DNA of 64,000 nucleotides from Streptococcus sp. 121 (GTDB lineage Bacteria > Bacillota > Bacilli > Lactobacillales > Streptococcaceae): the NCBI RefSeq assembly GCF_016458205.1, contig NZ_JAEMED010000004.1, positions 1 through 64,000 on the forward strand. Direction: 5' to 3'. The notes below the pieces were generated by a model. The model did not search any database. It worked only from the letters and a program-made list of their open reading frames with translations, and was not told the origin of the DNA. This document shows positions 15,309 to 25,674 of this stretch, piece after piece (within the stretch, counting starts at the first letter, position 1; each line of letters starts with the position of its first letter). A program made the position numbers and the translations under genes.

Positions 15309-15944
15309 TCAATTAAGATACCCATAATCTAAAATAATTTGCTGTCCTCTTAAAGCCTTACTCTCATCTGACAATAGAAATTCCAAAAAATTACTTACAT
15401 CGTCTGATGTAACATACTTTCCAATAGGCTGACGTATCTGAAGGCGACGCATCCAGGGACTCAAGTCAGTACCATCAGTATGAAAAAGAGGTATTAGTGA
15501 ATTGATTCTATACTCGGAACTCATTGTAAATACCAAGTCTCTATAATTCTTTCTAATCTCCCGTTGAAATTGATCTATTATTTTTTCTTGTTCACTTGAA
15601 AAGTTTTCTGAATCTAAAATCAATAGAACAACTACTGATAAACTCGAATCAACATTTTCGATCGTTTTACTCAAAAAACTCGTCAAAGTTTTTAAACATA
15701 GGAATATCTCTCCCAGTCTATTGGATTCTTCTACCATGTCGTTTGAAAAATTAATCGAAAAAAATATTTTTGATATTGGTATCTTTCGTTTGCTAACAAA
15801 TTCTTGAATACTATGACTATTAAATTCATAAGTTTCATCATTCAATATCAACACTTCTCCATACTTATAAGAATATTCATTGAAATATCTATTGACAAAT
15901 GTATTTTTTGAACCAATTGAAATAATATTTCCTCGGCTAGTCAA
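15309..15944 (-). CDS. Degenerate SDR-like protein in ComR-type locus
   Basis: 211 residues from a TTG at 15944 behind AAAAGGAGGGGTTAT; no ATG alternative fits. The C-terminus (VTSDDVSNFLEFLLSDESKA followed by LRGQQIILDYGYLN) matches the conserved end of short-chain dehydrogenase/reductases. The Gly-rich nucleotide loop and the YxxxK catalytic pair are not evident, so it may be a non-catalytic or highly diverged member. It starts 15 bases after the 16-codon peptide ORF and is AT-rich compared with core genes. Likely part of the response output of the adjacent regulator; activity unknown. Confidence 0.6.
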   Translation of the reverse strand: MTSRGNIISIGSKNTFVNRYFNEYSYKYGEVLILNDETYEFNSHSIQEFVSKRKIPISKIFFSINFSNDMVEESNRLGEIFLCLKTLTSFLSKTIENVDSSLSVVVLLILDSENFSSEQEKIIDQFQREIRKNYRDLVFTMSSEYRINSLIPLFHTDGTDLSPWMRRLQIRQPIGKYVTSDDVSNFLEFLLSDESKALRGQQIILDYGYLN

Positions 15945-15959
15945 ATAACCCCTCCTTTT

Positions 15960-16010
15960 TTAATGCACTATGTACAGCCAGAGCATAAAAAGCAACATAA
16001 CAATTCTCAA
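15960..16010 (-). CDS. Candidate pheromone: 16-residue hydrophobic peptide
   Basis: TTG start at 16010 (AAAGGAG nine bases upstream), TAA at 15960-15962. The product MRIVMLLFMLWLYIVH has a basic second residue, a hydrophobic core and an aromatic C-terminal end. This is the form of ComS/SHP precursor peptides, which are exported, trimmed and re-imported to bind Rgg/ComR regulators. It lies directly downstream of a ComR-type regulator gene, a perfect ComR box and a TATACT -10. The double-Trp of many ComS peptides is absent (LWLYIVH instead). Too short to stand without context; the context is strong. Confidence 0.55.
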   Translation of the reverse strand: MRIVMLLFMLWLYIVH

Positions 16011-16042
16011 AACATCTATCTCCTTTAACTTTTTATAAACTT

Positions 16043-16084
16043 AGTATAAGCAATACAAAAAAAGAAGAACAGGACATTAATGTC
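16043..16084 (-). promoter_or_regulatory. ComR-type operator and -10 element
   Basis: GACATTAATGTC (16073-16084) is a perfect 12-bp palindrome matching the GACATNNATGTC core of ComR boxes. On the minus strand it is followed by a T-tract and TATACT (16043-16048), 24 bp further on. The box lies inside a longer dyad (AAGAAGAA...TTCTTCTT then Ts), so the same DNA could also terminate the regulator transcript. Confidence 0.7.
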
Positions 16085-16156
16085 ACTATTCTTCTTTCTT
16101 CATAATGTATCACAAACTTTACCTGACTCGAAATTGCATAAATGTCTATAAATAAT

Positions 16157-17059
16157 TCACAAATCCTTTCTCATTTCACTCTCCAAATGATTCAAAAAAA
16201 CTTGATCTCCAAAAACCTTCGCCATTACTAACGCTTCTGAATAAAGTTCTTTTGCTCGTTGAAGGTTATTTTCATAATAACGATAATACTTAGCCTTTGA
16301 TGTCAAAATCAAAGGATAGTATGTATGCTGAGCAGTTAGCTCAACAAGACCCTCCATTTTTTCAGTAATCTTTAAAATATTCTCCATATTACCACGAGCA
16401 ACATGTGCACCAATCAGCAAGGAAAGGCAGTTTAATAGTTCTCGATTATAAAACTCATCTCCGTTACTTGTTTGAATCAAGAGATTTTCTTCTAGTTTCG
16501 TGAAATTTTCTAACTCATACTCCTTGTTTTGCCTACACATGAAATGGTAAGACAACAACAACAAATCATTTAAGTCATATATTTTCCTCAACAACAATTG
16601 TTTCTGATAATCTTCATAAAGTATGTCTGGAGTATCTGAACTCAATACCCCTCTACTCTCAATAAAATCCCAAATACGTTCAAGAATATCCAGAGAAAAC
16701 AATTCCTCTTCAGGTAATAAATGATAGTAAGACTCATAGATTTGTTCTAATAACTGTCGTTTCTGTTCCAGTCGTTCCAAATCTCCATAAGTACTACTCT
16801 TAAATAATTTATACTTCAAATCAAAGTACTCGGCTGGGATATCCAACTTTTCTTCTCCTAAGAAGGTTGAGATATCCGCACCTAAAACGCGTGAAAGAAA
16901 CTCAAGTTTTTCAAGTTTGGGTAGGGATTTTCCTGTCTCGATGCGGAGTAATTGTCTTACGGTTAGTTCTGCCTCATCCCCACAAAGGGCTTCGCGGCTG
17001 AGGCCTTGTTTTTCACGTTCTTGGCGGATTCTTAATCCTAATTCTTCTTTGTTAATCAT
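16157..17059 (-). CDS. ComR-family (Rgg-like) peptide-responsive regulator
   Basis: 300 residues from ATG 17059 behind GGGAGGGACTTGT; an upstream in-frame start adds 12 residues but no ribosome site. The N-terminal HTH (residues 6-70) reads GLRIRQEREKQGLSREALC, ELTVRQLLRIETGKSLPKLE, almost the ComR consensus. The rest is helical TPR repeats that bind the pheromone, ending AKYYRYYENNLQRAKELYSE. ComR and its paralogs (ScuR/SarF) are activated by imported XIP-like peptides and bind GACATNNATGTC. The downstream genes are not comX, so I favour a paralog controlling local genes over the competence ComR. Confidence 0.8.
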   Translation of the reverse strand: MINKEELGLRIRQEREKQGLSREALCGDEAELTVRQLLRIETGKSLPKLEKLEFLSRVLGADISTFLGEEKLDIPAEYFDLKYKLFKSSTYGDLERLEQKRQLLEQIYESYYHLLPEEELFSLDILERIWDFIESRGVLSSDTPDILYEDYQKQLLLRKIYDLNDLLLLSYHFMCRQNKEYELENFTKLEENLLIQTSNGDEFYNRELLNCLSLLIGAHVARGNMENILKITEKMEGLVELTAQHTYYPLILTSKAKYYRYYENNLQRAKELYSEALVMAKVFGDQVFLNHLESEMRKDL

Positions 17060-17185
17060 ACAAGTCCCTCCCGTTGTAAGTGTTTTCATACTCAATTTAT
17101 TATAGCATGAAAATTGCCAACTAACAACCAGTCATTTTCGTCATCCATTTTCAAAAATCCCCAGCTGAAGGCAGCTGGGGATAGT

Positions 17186-17296
17186 TCAACAGGTCTGGAA
17201 GACCTGTTGAATTTTACCAATTAAGCGTGCAAGGCACGCAATCAATCAATTCGGCAAAGAGAATTAACACATTCAGATTTTGAAATTAAAAGAGTA
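17186..17296. repeat. Dispersed repeat, copy 1 (with terminator hairpin)
   Basis: The 237-bp gap between the multidrug exporter and comR-like gene holds two hairpins (CAGCTG...CAGCTG near 17162-17178; TTCAACAGGTCT-GGA-AGACCTGTTGAA at 17186-17212) and then about 85 bp (AAGCGTGCAAGGCACGCAATC... to CAGATTTTGAAAT). This closely matches 28011-28120. The hairpin can terminate the exporter transcript. Confidence 0.65.
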
Positions 17297-19063
17297 TTAT
17301 TCCTCTTCACGCGCAAATTGGCTTTGGTAGAGGTCATAATAGAAGCCTTGGTCGGCAAGGAGGCTTTGGTGGGTTCCTTGTTCGATGATCTGGCCGTCTT
17401 TGAGGACCAGAATTTTATCAGCTTCTTGGATGGTGGAAAGGCGGTGGGCGATGACAAAACTGGTGCGACCCTGCATGAGTGTTTTCATGGCTTTTTGAAT
17501 CAGAAGTTCCAAGCGGGTATCCACGGAGCTGGTGGCCTCATCTAGGATAAGGATTTTAGGATCCGCTAGGAGGGCACGGGCGATGGTCAGGAGTTGTTTC
17601 TGACCGAGTGAGATGTTGCTGGATTCTTGATTCATCTGCATCTTGTAACCACCTGGGAGGCTGCGAATGAAGTAATCCACATTGGCAGCTTTAGCGGCTG
17701 CCACGATTTCCTCATGGGTGGCCTCCAAATTCCCGAAGCGGAGGTTTTCCTCAATGCTGGCTTCGTAAAGCCAGGCGTCCTGCAAGACCATGCCGAATTG
17801 CCGGCGGTATTCTTGGCGGTCAATGGTGCGGATGTCTTGGCCATCGACTCGGATAACGCCGCCGTCCACGTCATAGAAGCGCATGAGCAGGTTAATCAAG
17901 GTAGTTTTTCCGGCTCCTGTTGGTCCGACAATCGCCACCATTTGTCCTGGTTCTACTTCAAGGTTAAAGTTTTGAATCAGCGGTTTATCCGCAGTGTAGC
18001 TAAAGGAGACCTGGTCAAAGGATACCTGACCGCTGAGGGGTTGGGCAAGAGCTTTTTCACCGGTTTGATTTTCAGCTGGCTCATCCAAGACTTGGAAGAT
18101 ACGGTCCAGAGAGGACTGGGCACTTTGGAGTTGACCCGCAATCTGGGTCAAGATTTGTACGGGCTGGCTAATTTGCCAGACATACTGGACAAAGGCCTGC
18201 ATGTTTCCGATGGTCAAGCGACCTGCCAAGACTTGGAGGGCACTGAGAAAGGCCACCACAACATAGGCAAAATCAGAGAGTCCGTGAAGGAGGGGGGCCA
18301 TGAGGCCTGAGCGGAAGCTGGCATTGAAGCCGACTTCTTCTAACTCATCCACGATGTCCTGAAATTCTTCTACGGTCTGTTCTTCACGGCCATAGAGTTT
18401 TACAATCTGGAAACCTGTCAGGTGTTCCTGTACAAACCCATTCAATTTTCCCAAAATATTTGCTTGACGCTTAAAAGACGGTTGAGACAACTTGAGAATC
18501 TGGCTCGAAGTTAAATAGGTGAGCGGAATAATTAGGGTTACGACAAGGGCTAGGGGCAGATTGATGGAATAGACCATGACCAGAACCAAAATAATGGTGC
18601 CGATGGCATTCACAATCTGCAAGAAACTTTGTTGGAGGGCATTGGAGACGGTCTCCACATCGCTGGTGAAGCGGCCCAAAAGATCCCCGAACTGCTGGCG
18701 ATCAAAGTAAGATACCGGCAGGTGGTTAACCTTGTGGCTCAATTCCTTGCGCAGGTCACGAACGGTGGCCTGCACCGCATTGGTCATAAAGTAGTTGGCG
18801 TAATAAGCACCAACTGAATAGAGCGTTCCCCGAATCAGGTAGAGAACCAGCACCCAGAAGACATAGGAGACATTGAGACCGCTGGCCTTTCCTTGCGCCA
18901 TATCCAGAAGATTCTGGGTCAACTCTGTAATGGCCAATCCCAGAACAAAGGGCTCCAAGACTGACATGACAATGCTCAAGATTTTGAAGGCCACTGCTAA
19001 ATAAACACTGCCTCGGTAGGCACGAAGGTAGGACCACAGACGTTTAAAATTATTTTCTTTCAT
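17297..19063 (-). CDS. Heterodimeric multidrug ABC exporter, catalytic half (LmrD/PatB-like)
   Basis: 588 residues: six-helix transmembrane domain (about 15-300) fused to an ATPase domain (about 345-585). Walker A is IVGPTGAGKTT near residue 380; Walker B ILILDEATSSVD keeps the catalytic Glu; H-loop is IAHRLS. The signature is ISLGQKQ instead of LSGGQ, the degenerate form expected in one half of a heterodimer. It pairs with the upstream gene (three bases apart), forming an exporter of the LmrCD/PatAB type that extrudes hydrophobic drugs such as fluoroquinolones in relatives. Confidence 0.87.
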   Translation of the reverse strand: MKENNFKRLWSYLRAYRGSVYLAVAFKILSIVMSVLEPFVLGLAITELTQNLLDMAQGKASGLNVSYVFWVLVLYLIRGTLYSVGAYYANYFMTNAVQATVRDLRKELSHKVNHLPVSYFDRQQFGDLLGRFTSDVETVSNALQQSFLQIVNAIGTIILVLVMVYSINLPLALVVTLIIPLTYLTSSQILKLSQPSFKRQANILGKLNGFVQEHLTGFQIVKLYGREEQTVEEFQDIVDELEEVGFNASFRSGLMAPLLHGLSDFAYVVVAFLSALQVLAGRLTIGNMQAFVQYVWQISQPVQILTQIAGQLQSAQSSLDRIFQVLDEPAENQTGEKALAQPLSGQVSFDQVSFSYTADKPLIQNFNLEVEPGQMVAIVGPTGAGKTTLINLLMRFYDVDGGVIRVDGQDIRTIDRQEYRRQFGMVLQDAWLYEASIEENLRFGNLEATHEEIVAAAKAANVDYFIRSLPGGYKMQMNQESSNISLGQKQLLTIARALLADPKILILDEATSSVDTRLELLIQKAMKTLMQGRTSFVIAHRLSTIQEADKILVLKDGQIIEQGTHQSLLADQGFYYDLYQSQFAREEE

Positions 19064-19066
19064 GCC

Positions 19067-20794
19067 TTACTCCTCCCCTCTATTCAGCTGCGAATTAGCA
19101 ATTTCACGATAAATCGCATTGGATTCCATGAGTTCTTCGTGGGTTCCACGTCCCACAATCTCACCCTTATCCAGGACAATAATTTGATCGGCGTCCATAA
19201 TGGTTCCAACCCTTTGGGCAACAATCAAAACGGTAGCGTTCTGGGTCACTTCTTTAAGTCTGCGGCGCAAAAGGGCATCCGTCTTGTAATCCAGGGCCGA
19301 GAAAGAATCATCGAAAATGTAGATTTCCGGCTCCTTCACCAAGGCACGGGCAATGGACAAGCGTTGCTTCTGACCACCCGACAAGTTGCTTCCACCTTCT
19401 GCCAGATGGGTCTCAAACTGATCTTCCTTGCTTTGGATAAAGTCCAAGGCTTGGGCCACATCAGAGGCAGTTTCCAAATCTTCCTGATCCGCCTGGGCAT
19501 TCCCGAAGCGGAGGTTTTCAGCGATACTTCCGGTAAAGAGCAGGGCTTTCTGCGGGATGAACCCAATCTTCTGCCGCAGAGCCTTGAGGTTATAGGAGCG
19601 AACATCGACTCCGTCCACTAAAATGCGCCCCAAGGTCACATCAAAGAAGCGGGGAATCAACTGCACCAAGGAAGACTTCCCAGAACCCGTTGAACCAATA
19701 AAGGCAATGGTTTGACCTGGCTGGGCCTCGAAGGAAATATCATGTAAAACTGGATTCTCAGTTTCACCCGGATAAGCAAAGGTCACCCGGTCAAATTCCA
19801 AATATCCCTTGGTTTCGGTTTCAGTCACTCCGTCTTCATTCGGCGAAATAGACAGAGGCATATCCATCACCTCTTGCAGACGGCGAGCTGATACAGCCGT
19901 CCGTGGGTAGGTCGTAAAGAGGTTGGCCAAGAGTAGGCAAGACAAGAGAGCATGGAAACTATATTCAATAAAGGCGACCACGACCCCAATCTGAATCTGA
20001 CCTTGATTCAACGGATCCAAAGCAAACCAAACAATGGCCACGATCATCGCAATAATAATCTGAGCAAAAAGGGGATCGGTTAAACCCGTCAATTTGAATA
20101 AGCGATTGGAGTTGGCTTGGTAAATGTCATTCTCCTGAGCAAACCGATCCTCCTGAAATTCTTCCCGGCCAAAGGCCCGAATCACGCGCAAACCCGTCAA
20201 GTTTTCCCGCGCAAAATGGTTAATCCGGTCCAAACTCTCCTGTTGTTTCTCCGATAAAGGACGACTGGCTACCGCCACATACCAGATTACCAGCACCAAG
20301 AATGGGATAGAAAAGGCCACAATCCATGAAAGAGACGGGCTCGTCATAAAGACCATCACCAAACTCGAAAAGAGCATAATCGGCGTAATAACCCCAAATT
20401 TCAAGGTCTGATCCGCAAATTGCATCAGGGTAAAGGCGTCACTGGTAATCCGAGTGACCAAGGAGGAAACACCAATCTGTTCATATTCCTGATGCGAATA
20501 GTACTGAAGCCGTTTATAGACATCCAAACGCATATCGCGGATCATCTTATTGGTCAAGCGACTCCCGGCGTAGGTCTGCAAGAAACGCCCCAAAATTCCG
20601 ACAAGGGCTGTAATAACCATTGTGATTCCCCAGAAGTAAATCCGTGACTCATCTCCCGCGACCACTCCCTGGTCAATCATTCGAGCCAAAAAAGTCGGTA
20701 AACCCAGGTTTACAATCACAAACAGCGAAGCCGCAAAAATATCTAGGGCCAGCAGCTGAGGGTATTTTTTCAAATAGTTCCAAATATAGAGCAT
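19067..20794 (-). CDS. Heterodimeric multidrug ABC exporter, degenerate half (LmrC/PatA-like)
   Basis: About 575 residues from ATG 20794 (AGGAGGAACT directly before); the longer reading from 20821 lacks a ribosome site. Six helices then an ATPase domain: Walker A FIGSTGSGKSS, intact signature LSGGQKQRLSIARAL, but Walker B ends IYIFDDSFSALD, with Asp in place of the catalytic Glu. This Glu-to-Asp change is the hallmark of the non-hydrolysing site in LmrC-type subunits and complements the intact Walker B and odd signature of the partner. Upstream is mutS; no clear terminator separates them. Confidence 0.87.
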   Translation of the reverse strand: MLYIWNYLKKYPQLLALDIFAASLFVIVNLGLPTFLARMIDQGVVAGDESRIYFWGITMVITALVGILGRFLQTYAGSRLTNKMIRDMRLDVYKRLQYYSHQEYEQIGVSSLVTRITSDAFTLMQFADQTLKFGVITPIMLFSSLVMVFMTSPSLSWIVAFSIPFLVLVIWYVAVASRPLSEKQQESLDRINHFARENLTGLRVIRAFGREEFQEDRFAQENDIYQANSNRLFKLTGLTDPLFAQIIIAMIVAIVWFALDPLNQGQIQIGVVVAFIEYSFHALLSCLLLANLFTTYPRTAVSARRLQEVMDMPLSISPNEDGVTETETKGYLEFDRVTFAYPGETENPVLHDISFEAQPGQTIAFIGSTGSGKSSLVQLIPRFFDVTLGRILVDGVDVRSYNLKALRQKIGFIPQKALLFTGSIAENLRFGNAQADQEDLETASDVAQALDFIQSKEDQFETHLAEGGSNLSGGQKQRLSIARALVKEPEIYIFDDSFSALDYKTDALLRRRLKEVTQNATVLIVAQRVGTIMDADQIIVLDKGEIVGRGTHEELMESNAIYREIANSQLNRGEE

Positions 20795-20837
20795 AGTTCC
20801 TCCTTTCAAGCTAATCCTCACTGATAGAGGTATTATT

Positions 20838-23363
20838 CTATTCTAGTTCTTTCTGAACCTGATCCAAAAACAGCAAAGCTTCCAAAGGAGTCATTTGGCT
20901 CAGATTGATTGTTTTTAATTTTTCCAGTAGAGGGTGGGGCTGACTAGGCAAGACTTCTGGCACTTGGAATAAATCCAATTGCCCCGTCTGAGGCTGAAAC
21001 TCCTGATTTTCCAATCCATCCAAGATAACCTGGGCTCGAGCCAAGAGAGCTGGAGGTAGACCTGCAATTTTAGCCACATGGATTCCGTAAGATTGATCGG
21101 CAGGGCCAGGTTCAATCTTGTGGAGGAAGGTCACCGTACCTCCTTCTTCTAGTGTGGCAACGTGCACATTGGCCAGTCCCGCGAGATCCTCTTCCAATTC
21201 CGTTAACTCATGGTAGTGGGTGGCAAAGAAAGTCTTGGCTCCAACTTTATCATGGATATATTCAATCAAAGCTTGAGCTAAGGCCATGCCATCATAGGTT
21301 GCGGTTCCACGGCCCAACTCATCAAAGAGGATGAGGGACTGGGCGCTAGCATGCTGCACAGCCTGGTTGGCTTCCATCATCTCCACCATAAAGGTTGATT
21401 GGCCAGAAACCAAATCATCAGCAGCTCCAATCCTGGTAAAGATGGCATCAAAAATCGGCAAATCTGCTTCCTTAGCGGGAACATAGGAGCCTAGCTGAGC
21501 TAGGATAACCATCATTGCAATCTGTCGCATGTAGGTCGACTTCCCGCTCATATTAGGACCTGTAATCAACTGAATCCGGTCCTCTACCGACATGACTAGG
21601 CTGTTAGGAACATAGGACTGGCGACCCAAGACTGCCTCCACCACCGGATGGCGGCCTTCCAGTACTCGAATCTGACCTGTCTCATTAAAAGTCGGTTTGA
21701 CCCAAAGCTGACTTTCTGCAACCGAGGCTAAACTTTGGAGAACATCGATACTGGCCAGGGCTCCAGCCAGACTTTGCAGGCGGGGCATATACTTGGCCAC
21801 CTCTTCCCGAATCCGCATAAAGAGGTCATACTCTAACTGAGACGACTGATCTCGAGCCTCTAGGAGCTGGCCTTCAATTTGGGCCAATTCCTGACTTCCA
21901 AAACGCTCCGAGTTTTTCAAGGTTGCCTTACGGTAAAAATGGTCAGGCACATGGCTAAGTTGGGACTGAGTGACATGGAAATAATAGCCATCCTTCCGAT
22001 TGTAATCAATCTTGAGATTATTGATGCCCGTCGCCTGACGTTCCCGGCTTTCCAAATCCGCCAACCAAGAAGTTCCTTCCCGCAAGGCCTTTCGGTACTG
22101 ATCCAAAACTGGATCAAATCCTGTCTTAATAAGGCCTCCATCCATGAGTTGATTTGGAGCCTGCGGATCGATAGCCGCATCAATCAAGGTATACAATTCC
22201 TCCAAGGGATCCAAACCTTGAATCAGAGGCTCTAAGGCTGACTGCTGCAAACTGGTCAGCAGGTGCCGAATCTGTGGCACCTGCCCCAAGGTCGCAGATA
22301 GCTGCAAGAGATCCTTGGGCAAGACCTTACCGAAGGAAACCCGGCTAACCAAGCGTTCAATATCGTAGACCCCCTTCAGACTCTCTACCAAGTCCTGGCG
22401 CTCAAAAAAGGCCTCTAACAAAATCGTCACCTGATTTTGCCGCTGCTCAATCTGCTTTCGATCCAGGAGTGGCTGTTGGATCCATCGGCGTAAGAGCCGC
22501 AAGCCCATGGCCGTCCGTGTTTGATCCAAGACCCCTAATAAGGAGCCCTGCTTCTTGCCGCTCCGAGCATTCTCGGTTAGATCTAAGCTTTGTTTGGTCG
22601 CAAAATCCATCCGGAGAGAATCCGCAATTTGATAGACTTCAACCGGCTTCAAATGGTCCAGATCCCGCATCTGGGTCTGGTAAATATAAGCCAGCAAGCT
22701 CGCAGCTGCCGTAAATTCCAGCTCCTTTAAGCTAATCGGCAAGAGAGGACTGGCATCCAATGGCTTGTCTACCCAGGAGACTAGGAGTTGCAGCTGCTGA
22801 TTTAGAACCGCCTCTTGTTCCTCTGACACCTGGCCTGCCAGAACCACTTCTTTAGCCTGGAGATTTCGGATTTCACTCAAAACCAACTCCCAGCGATCCA
22901 ACTGGGTCACCGCAAATTCCCCCGTAGCCAAATCCAAGTGGGCCAAGCCATAGGCCTGCCCCTGGGTATAAAGGCCAACCAAGAAATTGTTCTGGCCATC
23001 ACGACTAGGCCCGTCCAAGCTAGTTCCTGGAGTCACTACTTGAACGACCTCACGTTTCACCACGCCCTTGGCCTGTTTGGGATCCTCCATTTGCTCAGCT
23101 ATGGCTACCTTGTAGCCCTGTTCTATCAAGGTGTCAATGTACTGCTGGGCTGAGTGATAGGGAACCCCCGCCATGGGAATGGGTTCCTCCGCATTTTTAT
23201 TTCGCGACGTAATGGAAATCTCAAGAATCTGCGCCGCTCTAGTCGCATCTTCATAAAAGAGCTCATAAAAATCCCCCATGCGGAAGAACAGAAAGGCATC
23301 GGGGTAATCTTTTTTCATGTCGACATACTGCTGCATGCCAGGTGATAATTTAGCTTGACTCAT
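20838..23363 (-). CDS. mutS: DNA mismatch repair protein MutS
   Basis: 841 residues, close to the usual 850. The N-terminal mismatch-binding domain has the [15 protein letters not shown] motif containing the Phe-x-Glu that stacks on mismatches. The C-terminal ATPase shows [17 protein letters not shown] (Walker A), [19 protein letters not shown] (Walker B region) and FATHYHEL. It recognises replication errors and recruits MutL, which is also in this window (44053-45954) but in a separate operon. Its start overlaps the argR stop by four bases, so argR-mutS are co-transcribed, a common streptococcal pairing. Confidence 0.97.
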   Translation of the reverse strand: MSQAKLSPGMQQYVDMKKDYPDAFLFFRMGDFYELFYEDATRAAQILEISITSRNKNAEEPIPMAGVPYHSAQQYIDTLIEQGYKVAIAEQMEDPKQAKGVVKREVVQVVTPGTSLDGPSRDGQNNFLVGLYTQGQAYGLAHLDLATGEFAVTQLDRWELVLSEIRNLQAKEVVLAGQVSEEQEAVLNQQLQLLVSWVDKPLDASPLLPISLKELEFTAAASLLAYIYQTQMRDLDHLKPVEVYQIADSLRMDFATKQSLDLTENARSGKKQGSLLGVLDQTRTAMGLRLLRRWIQQPLLDRKQIEQRQNQVTILLEAFFERQDLVESLKGVYDIERLVSRVSFGKVLPKDLLQLSATLGQVPQIRHLLTSLQQSALEPLIQGLDPLEELYTLIDAAIDPQAPNQLMDGGLIKTGFDPVLDQYRKALREGTSWLADLESRERQATGINNLKIDYNRKDGYYFHVTQSQLSHVPDHFYRKATLKNSERFGSQELAQIEGQLLEARDQSSQLEYDLFMRIREEVAKYMPRLQSLAGALASIDVLQSLASVAESQLWVKPTFNETGQIRVLEGRHPVVEAVLGRQSYVPNSLVMSVEDRIQLITGPNMSGKSTYMRQIAMMVILAQLGSYVPAKEADLPIFDAIFTRIGAADDLVSGQSTFMVEMMEANQAVQHASAQSLILFDELGRGTATYDGMALAQALIEYIHDKVGAKTFFATHYHELTELEEDLAGLANVHVATLEEGGTVTFLHKIEPGPADQSYGIHVAKIAGLPPALLARAQVILDGLENQEFQPQTGQLDLFQVPEVLPSQPHPLLEKLKTINLSQMTPLEALLFLDQVQKELE

Positions 23364-23809
23364 AAGGCCTCCTCGACATAAGAGCGAATATCTTCTTCTA
23401 AACTGGCACCATCTTGACTGGAACGTGTCACCACCAAAAGGGTGTCAGCCCCTGCAATCGTGCCCAAAATTCGGCAATCGCCACTGGCATCTAGGCTATT
23501 GGCCAAAACGGAAGCCTCCCCCAATCCAGTATGCAAAACCAGGCTGAACTCAACCCGGTCCACTCTCTTCACATAGAGGGCAACATCCCCCAAACTCGTC
23601 TCAGGTCCCGTCCGCGGCAGGCGGTAAAAAGACGGACCTTGAGCTGGCATATAGCGCTCCACCCCTAGCTCCTTCATATCTCTGGACAAGGTTGCCTGGG
23701 TCACCTCAATACCAGCTTCCTTGAGAGCAGCTTGTAGTTCCTGCTGCCGATGAAACCGCCGCTCGCTCAAAAGTTGTCCAATCAAATCCTGTCTATCTGC
23801 TTTTTTCAT
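23360..23809 (-). CDS. argR: Arginine repressor ArgR
   Basis: 149 residues: N-terminal winged helix ([34 protein letters not shown], about 5-60) and C-terminal oligomerisation/arginine-binding domain with [14 protein letters not shown] (about 112-125), whose Gly-x-x-Ala-Gly-x-Asp-Thr is the ligand site. Hexameric regulator of arginine metabolism. It is divergent from argS across 109 bp, so the intergenic region could carry an ARG box; an AT-rich stretch (ATTATAACAAATTTTTT) is present but I would not call an operator by eye. Confidence 0.93.
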   Translation of the reverse strand: MKKADRQDLIGQLLSERRFHRQQELQAALKEAGIEVTQATLSRDMKELGVERYMPAQGPSFYRLPRTGPETSLGDVALYVKRVDRVEFSLVLHTGLGEASVLANSLDASGDCRILGTIAGADTLLVVTRSSQDGASLEEDIRSYVEEAL

Positions 23810-23918
23810 AGCTTTTCCTCATGCATTCTGTTTCAATTATAACAAATTTTTTATCAGCCTGTCCTTGTTGGATTTAAGTCCAGCCTTATGATAAAATAAA
23901 GAGAAAAAAGGAGAAATT

Positions 23919-25607
23919 ATGAACCAAAAATCATTAGTGGCCCAACGGCTAGCGGCTCAAATTGAAAGCCTTGATGAAGCAGCCATTCTGGACCTTTTAG
24001 AAACCCCAAAATCTTCTGATTTGGGAGATATCGCCTTCCCTGCCTTCAGCTTGGCCAAGGTTCTTCGCAAGGCACCTGCTGTGATTGCCCAAGAAATCGC
24101 TGACGCCATTGACGCAACTGGTTTTGAAAAAGTGGTCGCAACTGGACCTTATGTCAACTTTTTCCTAGACAAGGTCAGCATGGGAGACCAAATTCTCCGT
24201 TCTGTCATTGAAGAAAAAGACACTTATGGATCTCAAACGATCGGTCAGGGACAAAATATCACCATTGACATGTCTAGTCCCAACATCGCAAAACCCTTCT
24301 CAGTCGGACACTTACGTTCAACCGTTATCGGTGATTCTCTAGCGAACCTCTTTTCTAAATTAGGCTACAACGCTATCCGGATTAACCACCTTGGAGACTG
24401 GGGAAAACAATTCGGACTTTTGATTGTGGCTTACAAACTTTGGGGGGATAAGGCAGCTGTTGAAGCCAACCCGATTGACGAGTTGCTTAAACTCTATGTC
24501 CGCATCAACGAGGAAATGGAAACCAAACCAGAATTGGACGAACAAGGACGGGAATGGTTCCTCAAATTGGAACAGGGCGACCAGGAAGCATGGGAACTCT
24601 GGGAATGGTTCCGTTCTGAAAGCTTGGTTGAATTCAACCGCATTTATGAACTTCTCAATGTCTCCTTTGATAGCTACAACGGTGAAGCTTTCTACAATGA
24701 CAAAATGGATGAAGTCATTGAAATCTTGGAAGAAAAAGGCCTCCTTCAGGAATCACAAGGAGCTTCTATTGTTGATTTGGAGGAATTCAACCTCAACCCA
24801 GCTTTGATTAAAAAGTCTGACGGGGCTACCCTCTACATCACTCGTGACCTAGCAACTGCCCTCTACCGGAAACGGACTTACGATTTCGCCAAAAACATCT
24901 ACATTACTGGGCACGAACAATCTGGCCACTTTGCTCAACTCAATGCCGTTTTGGAGAAAATGGGCTATGACTGGGTCAAAGACATGTCCCATATTCCTTT
25001 TGGCTTGGTAACGAAAAATAAGAAAAAATTGTCCACTCGGAAGGGCAACATCATCTTGCTCGAGCCAACCATCGTTGAGGCGATTGCACGGGCAGAAAAG
25101 CAAATTGCTGAGAAAAATCCAGATCTTCCAAACAAGGAGCAAGTGGCCCGCCAAGTTGGTGTAGGAGCCATCAAGTTCTACGACTTGAAAACCGATCGTA
25201 TGAACGGTTATGACTTCGATTTGGAAGCCATGTTATCCTTCGAAGGTGAAACTGGTCCTTATGTGCAGTACGCCTATGCACGTATTCAGTCTATTCTACG
25301 TAAGGCAGACTATCAACCAGATCCAGCTGCTCACTATCACTTAGAAGACAGCGAAAGCTGGGAAATCTTGAAAATTCTTCAAGACTTCAGCCGCGTTATC
25401 GAACGGGCAGCTAACCAGTTCGAACCATCGATCATCGCAAAATATGCCATCAACCTGGCACAACACTTCAACAAATACTATGCCCACACCCGCATCCTGG
25501 AAGACAGCCCCGAACGTGAAAGCCGCCTAGCCCTCAGCTACGCAACCGGTATCGTTCTTAAAGAAGCCCTTCGTTTATTGGGAGTGGAAGCACCTGAACA
25601 AATGTAA
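23919..25607 (+). CDS. argS: Arginyl-tRNA synthetase
   Basis: 562 residues, standard for the class I ArgRS. It shows the N-terminal Add-1 domain, the HIGH-like signature [20 protein letters not shown] (about 120-139), and [17 protein letters not shown] in the catalytic half. The C-terminal DALR anticodon-binding domain ends [22 protein letters not shown]. It charges tRNA-Arg. AAAAAAGGAG precedes the ATG. Divergent from argR-mutS; a strong terminator follows. Confidence 0.97.
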   Translation: MNQKSLVAQRLAAQIESLDEAAILDLLETPKSSDLGDIAFPAFSLAKVLRKAPAVIAQEIADAIDATGFEKVVATGPYVNFFLDKVSMGDQILRSVIEEKDTYGSQTIGQGQNITIDMSSPNIAKPFSVGHLRSTVIGDSLANLFSKLGYNAIRINHLGDWGKQFGLLIVAYKLWGDKAAVEANPIDELLKLYVRINEEMETKPELDEQGREWFLKLEQGDQEAWELWEWFRSESLVEFNRIYELLNVSFDSYNGEAFYNDKMDEVIEILEEKGLLQESQGASIVDLEEFNLNPALIKKSDGATLYITRDLATALYRKRTYDFAKNIYITGHEQSGHFAQLNAVLEKMGYDWVKDMSHIPFGLVTKNKKKLSTRKGNIILLEPTIVEAIARAEKQIAEKNPDLPNKEQVARQVGVGAIKFYDLKTDRMNGYDFDLEAMLSFEGETGPYVQYAYARIQSILRKADYQPDPAAHYHLEDSESWEILKILQDFSRVIERAANQFEPSIIAKYAINLAQHFNKYYAHTRILEDSPERESRLALSYATGIVLKEALRLLGVEAPEQM

Positions 25608-25625
25608 AATCTGTAAAAGATGATT

Positions 25626-25666
25626 AAAAAGCACTTGAACTTTGAAAAATTCAAGTGCTTTTTTAG
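25626..25666. terminator. Bidirectional terminator
   Basis: AAAAAGCACTTGAA (loop) TTCAAGTGCTTTTTT lies between argS and the convergent tandem genes and can serve both strands. Confidence 0.85.
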
Positions 25667-25674
25667 ACTCCTTC

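Noticed and set aside
17627-18310. 227-codon plus-strand frame
   Set aside because: Antisense to the ABC exporter gene; no family resemblance.
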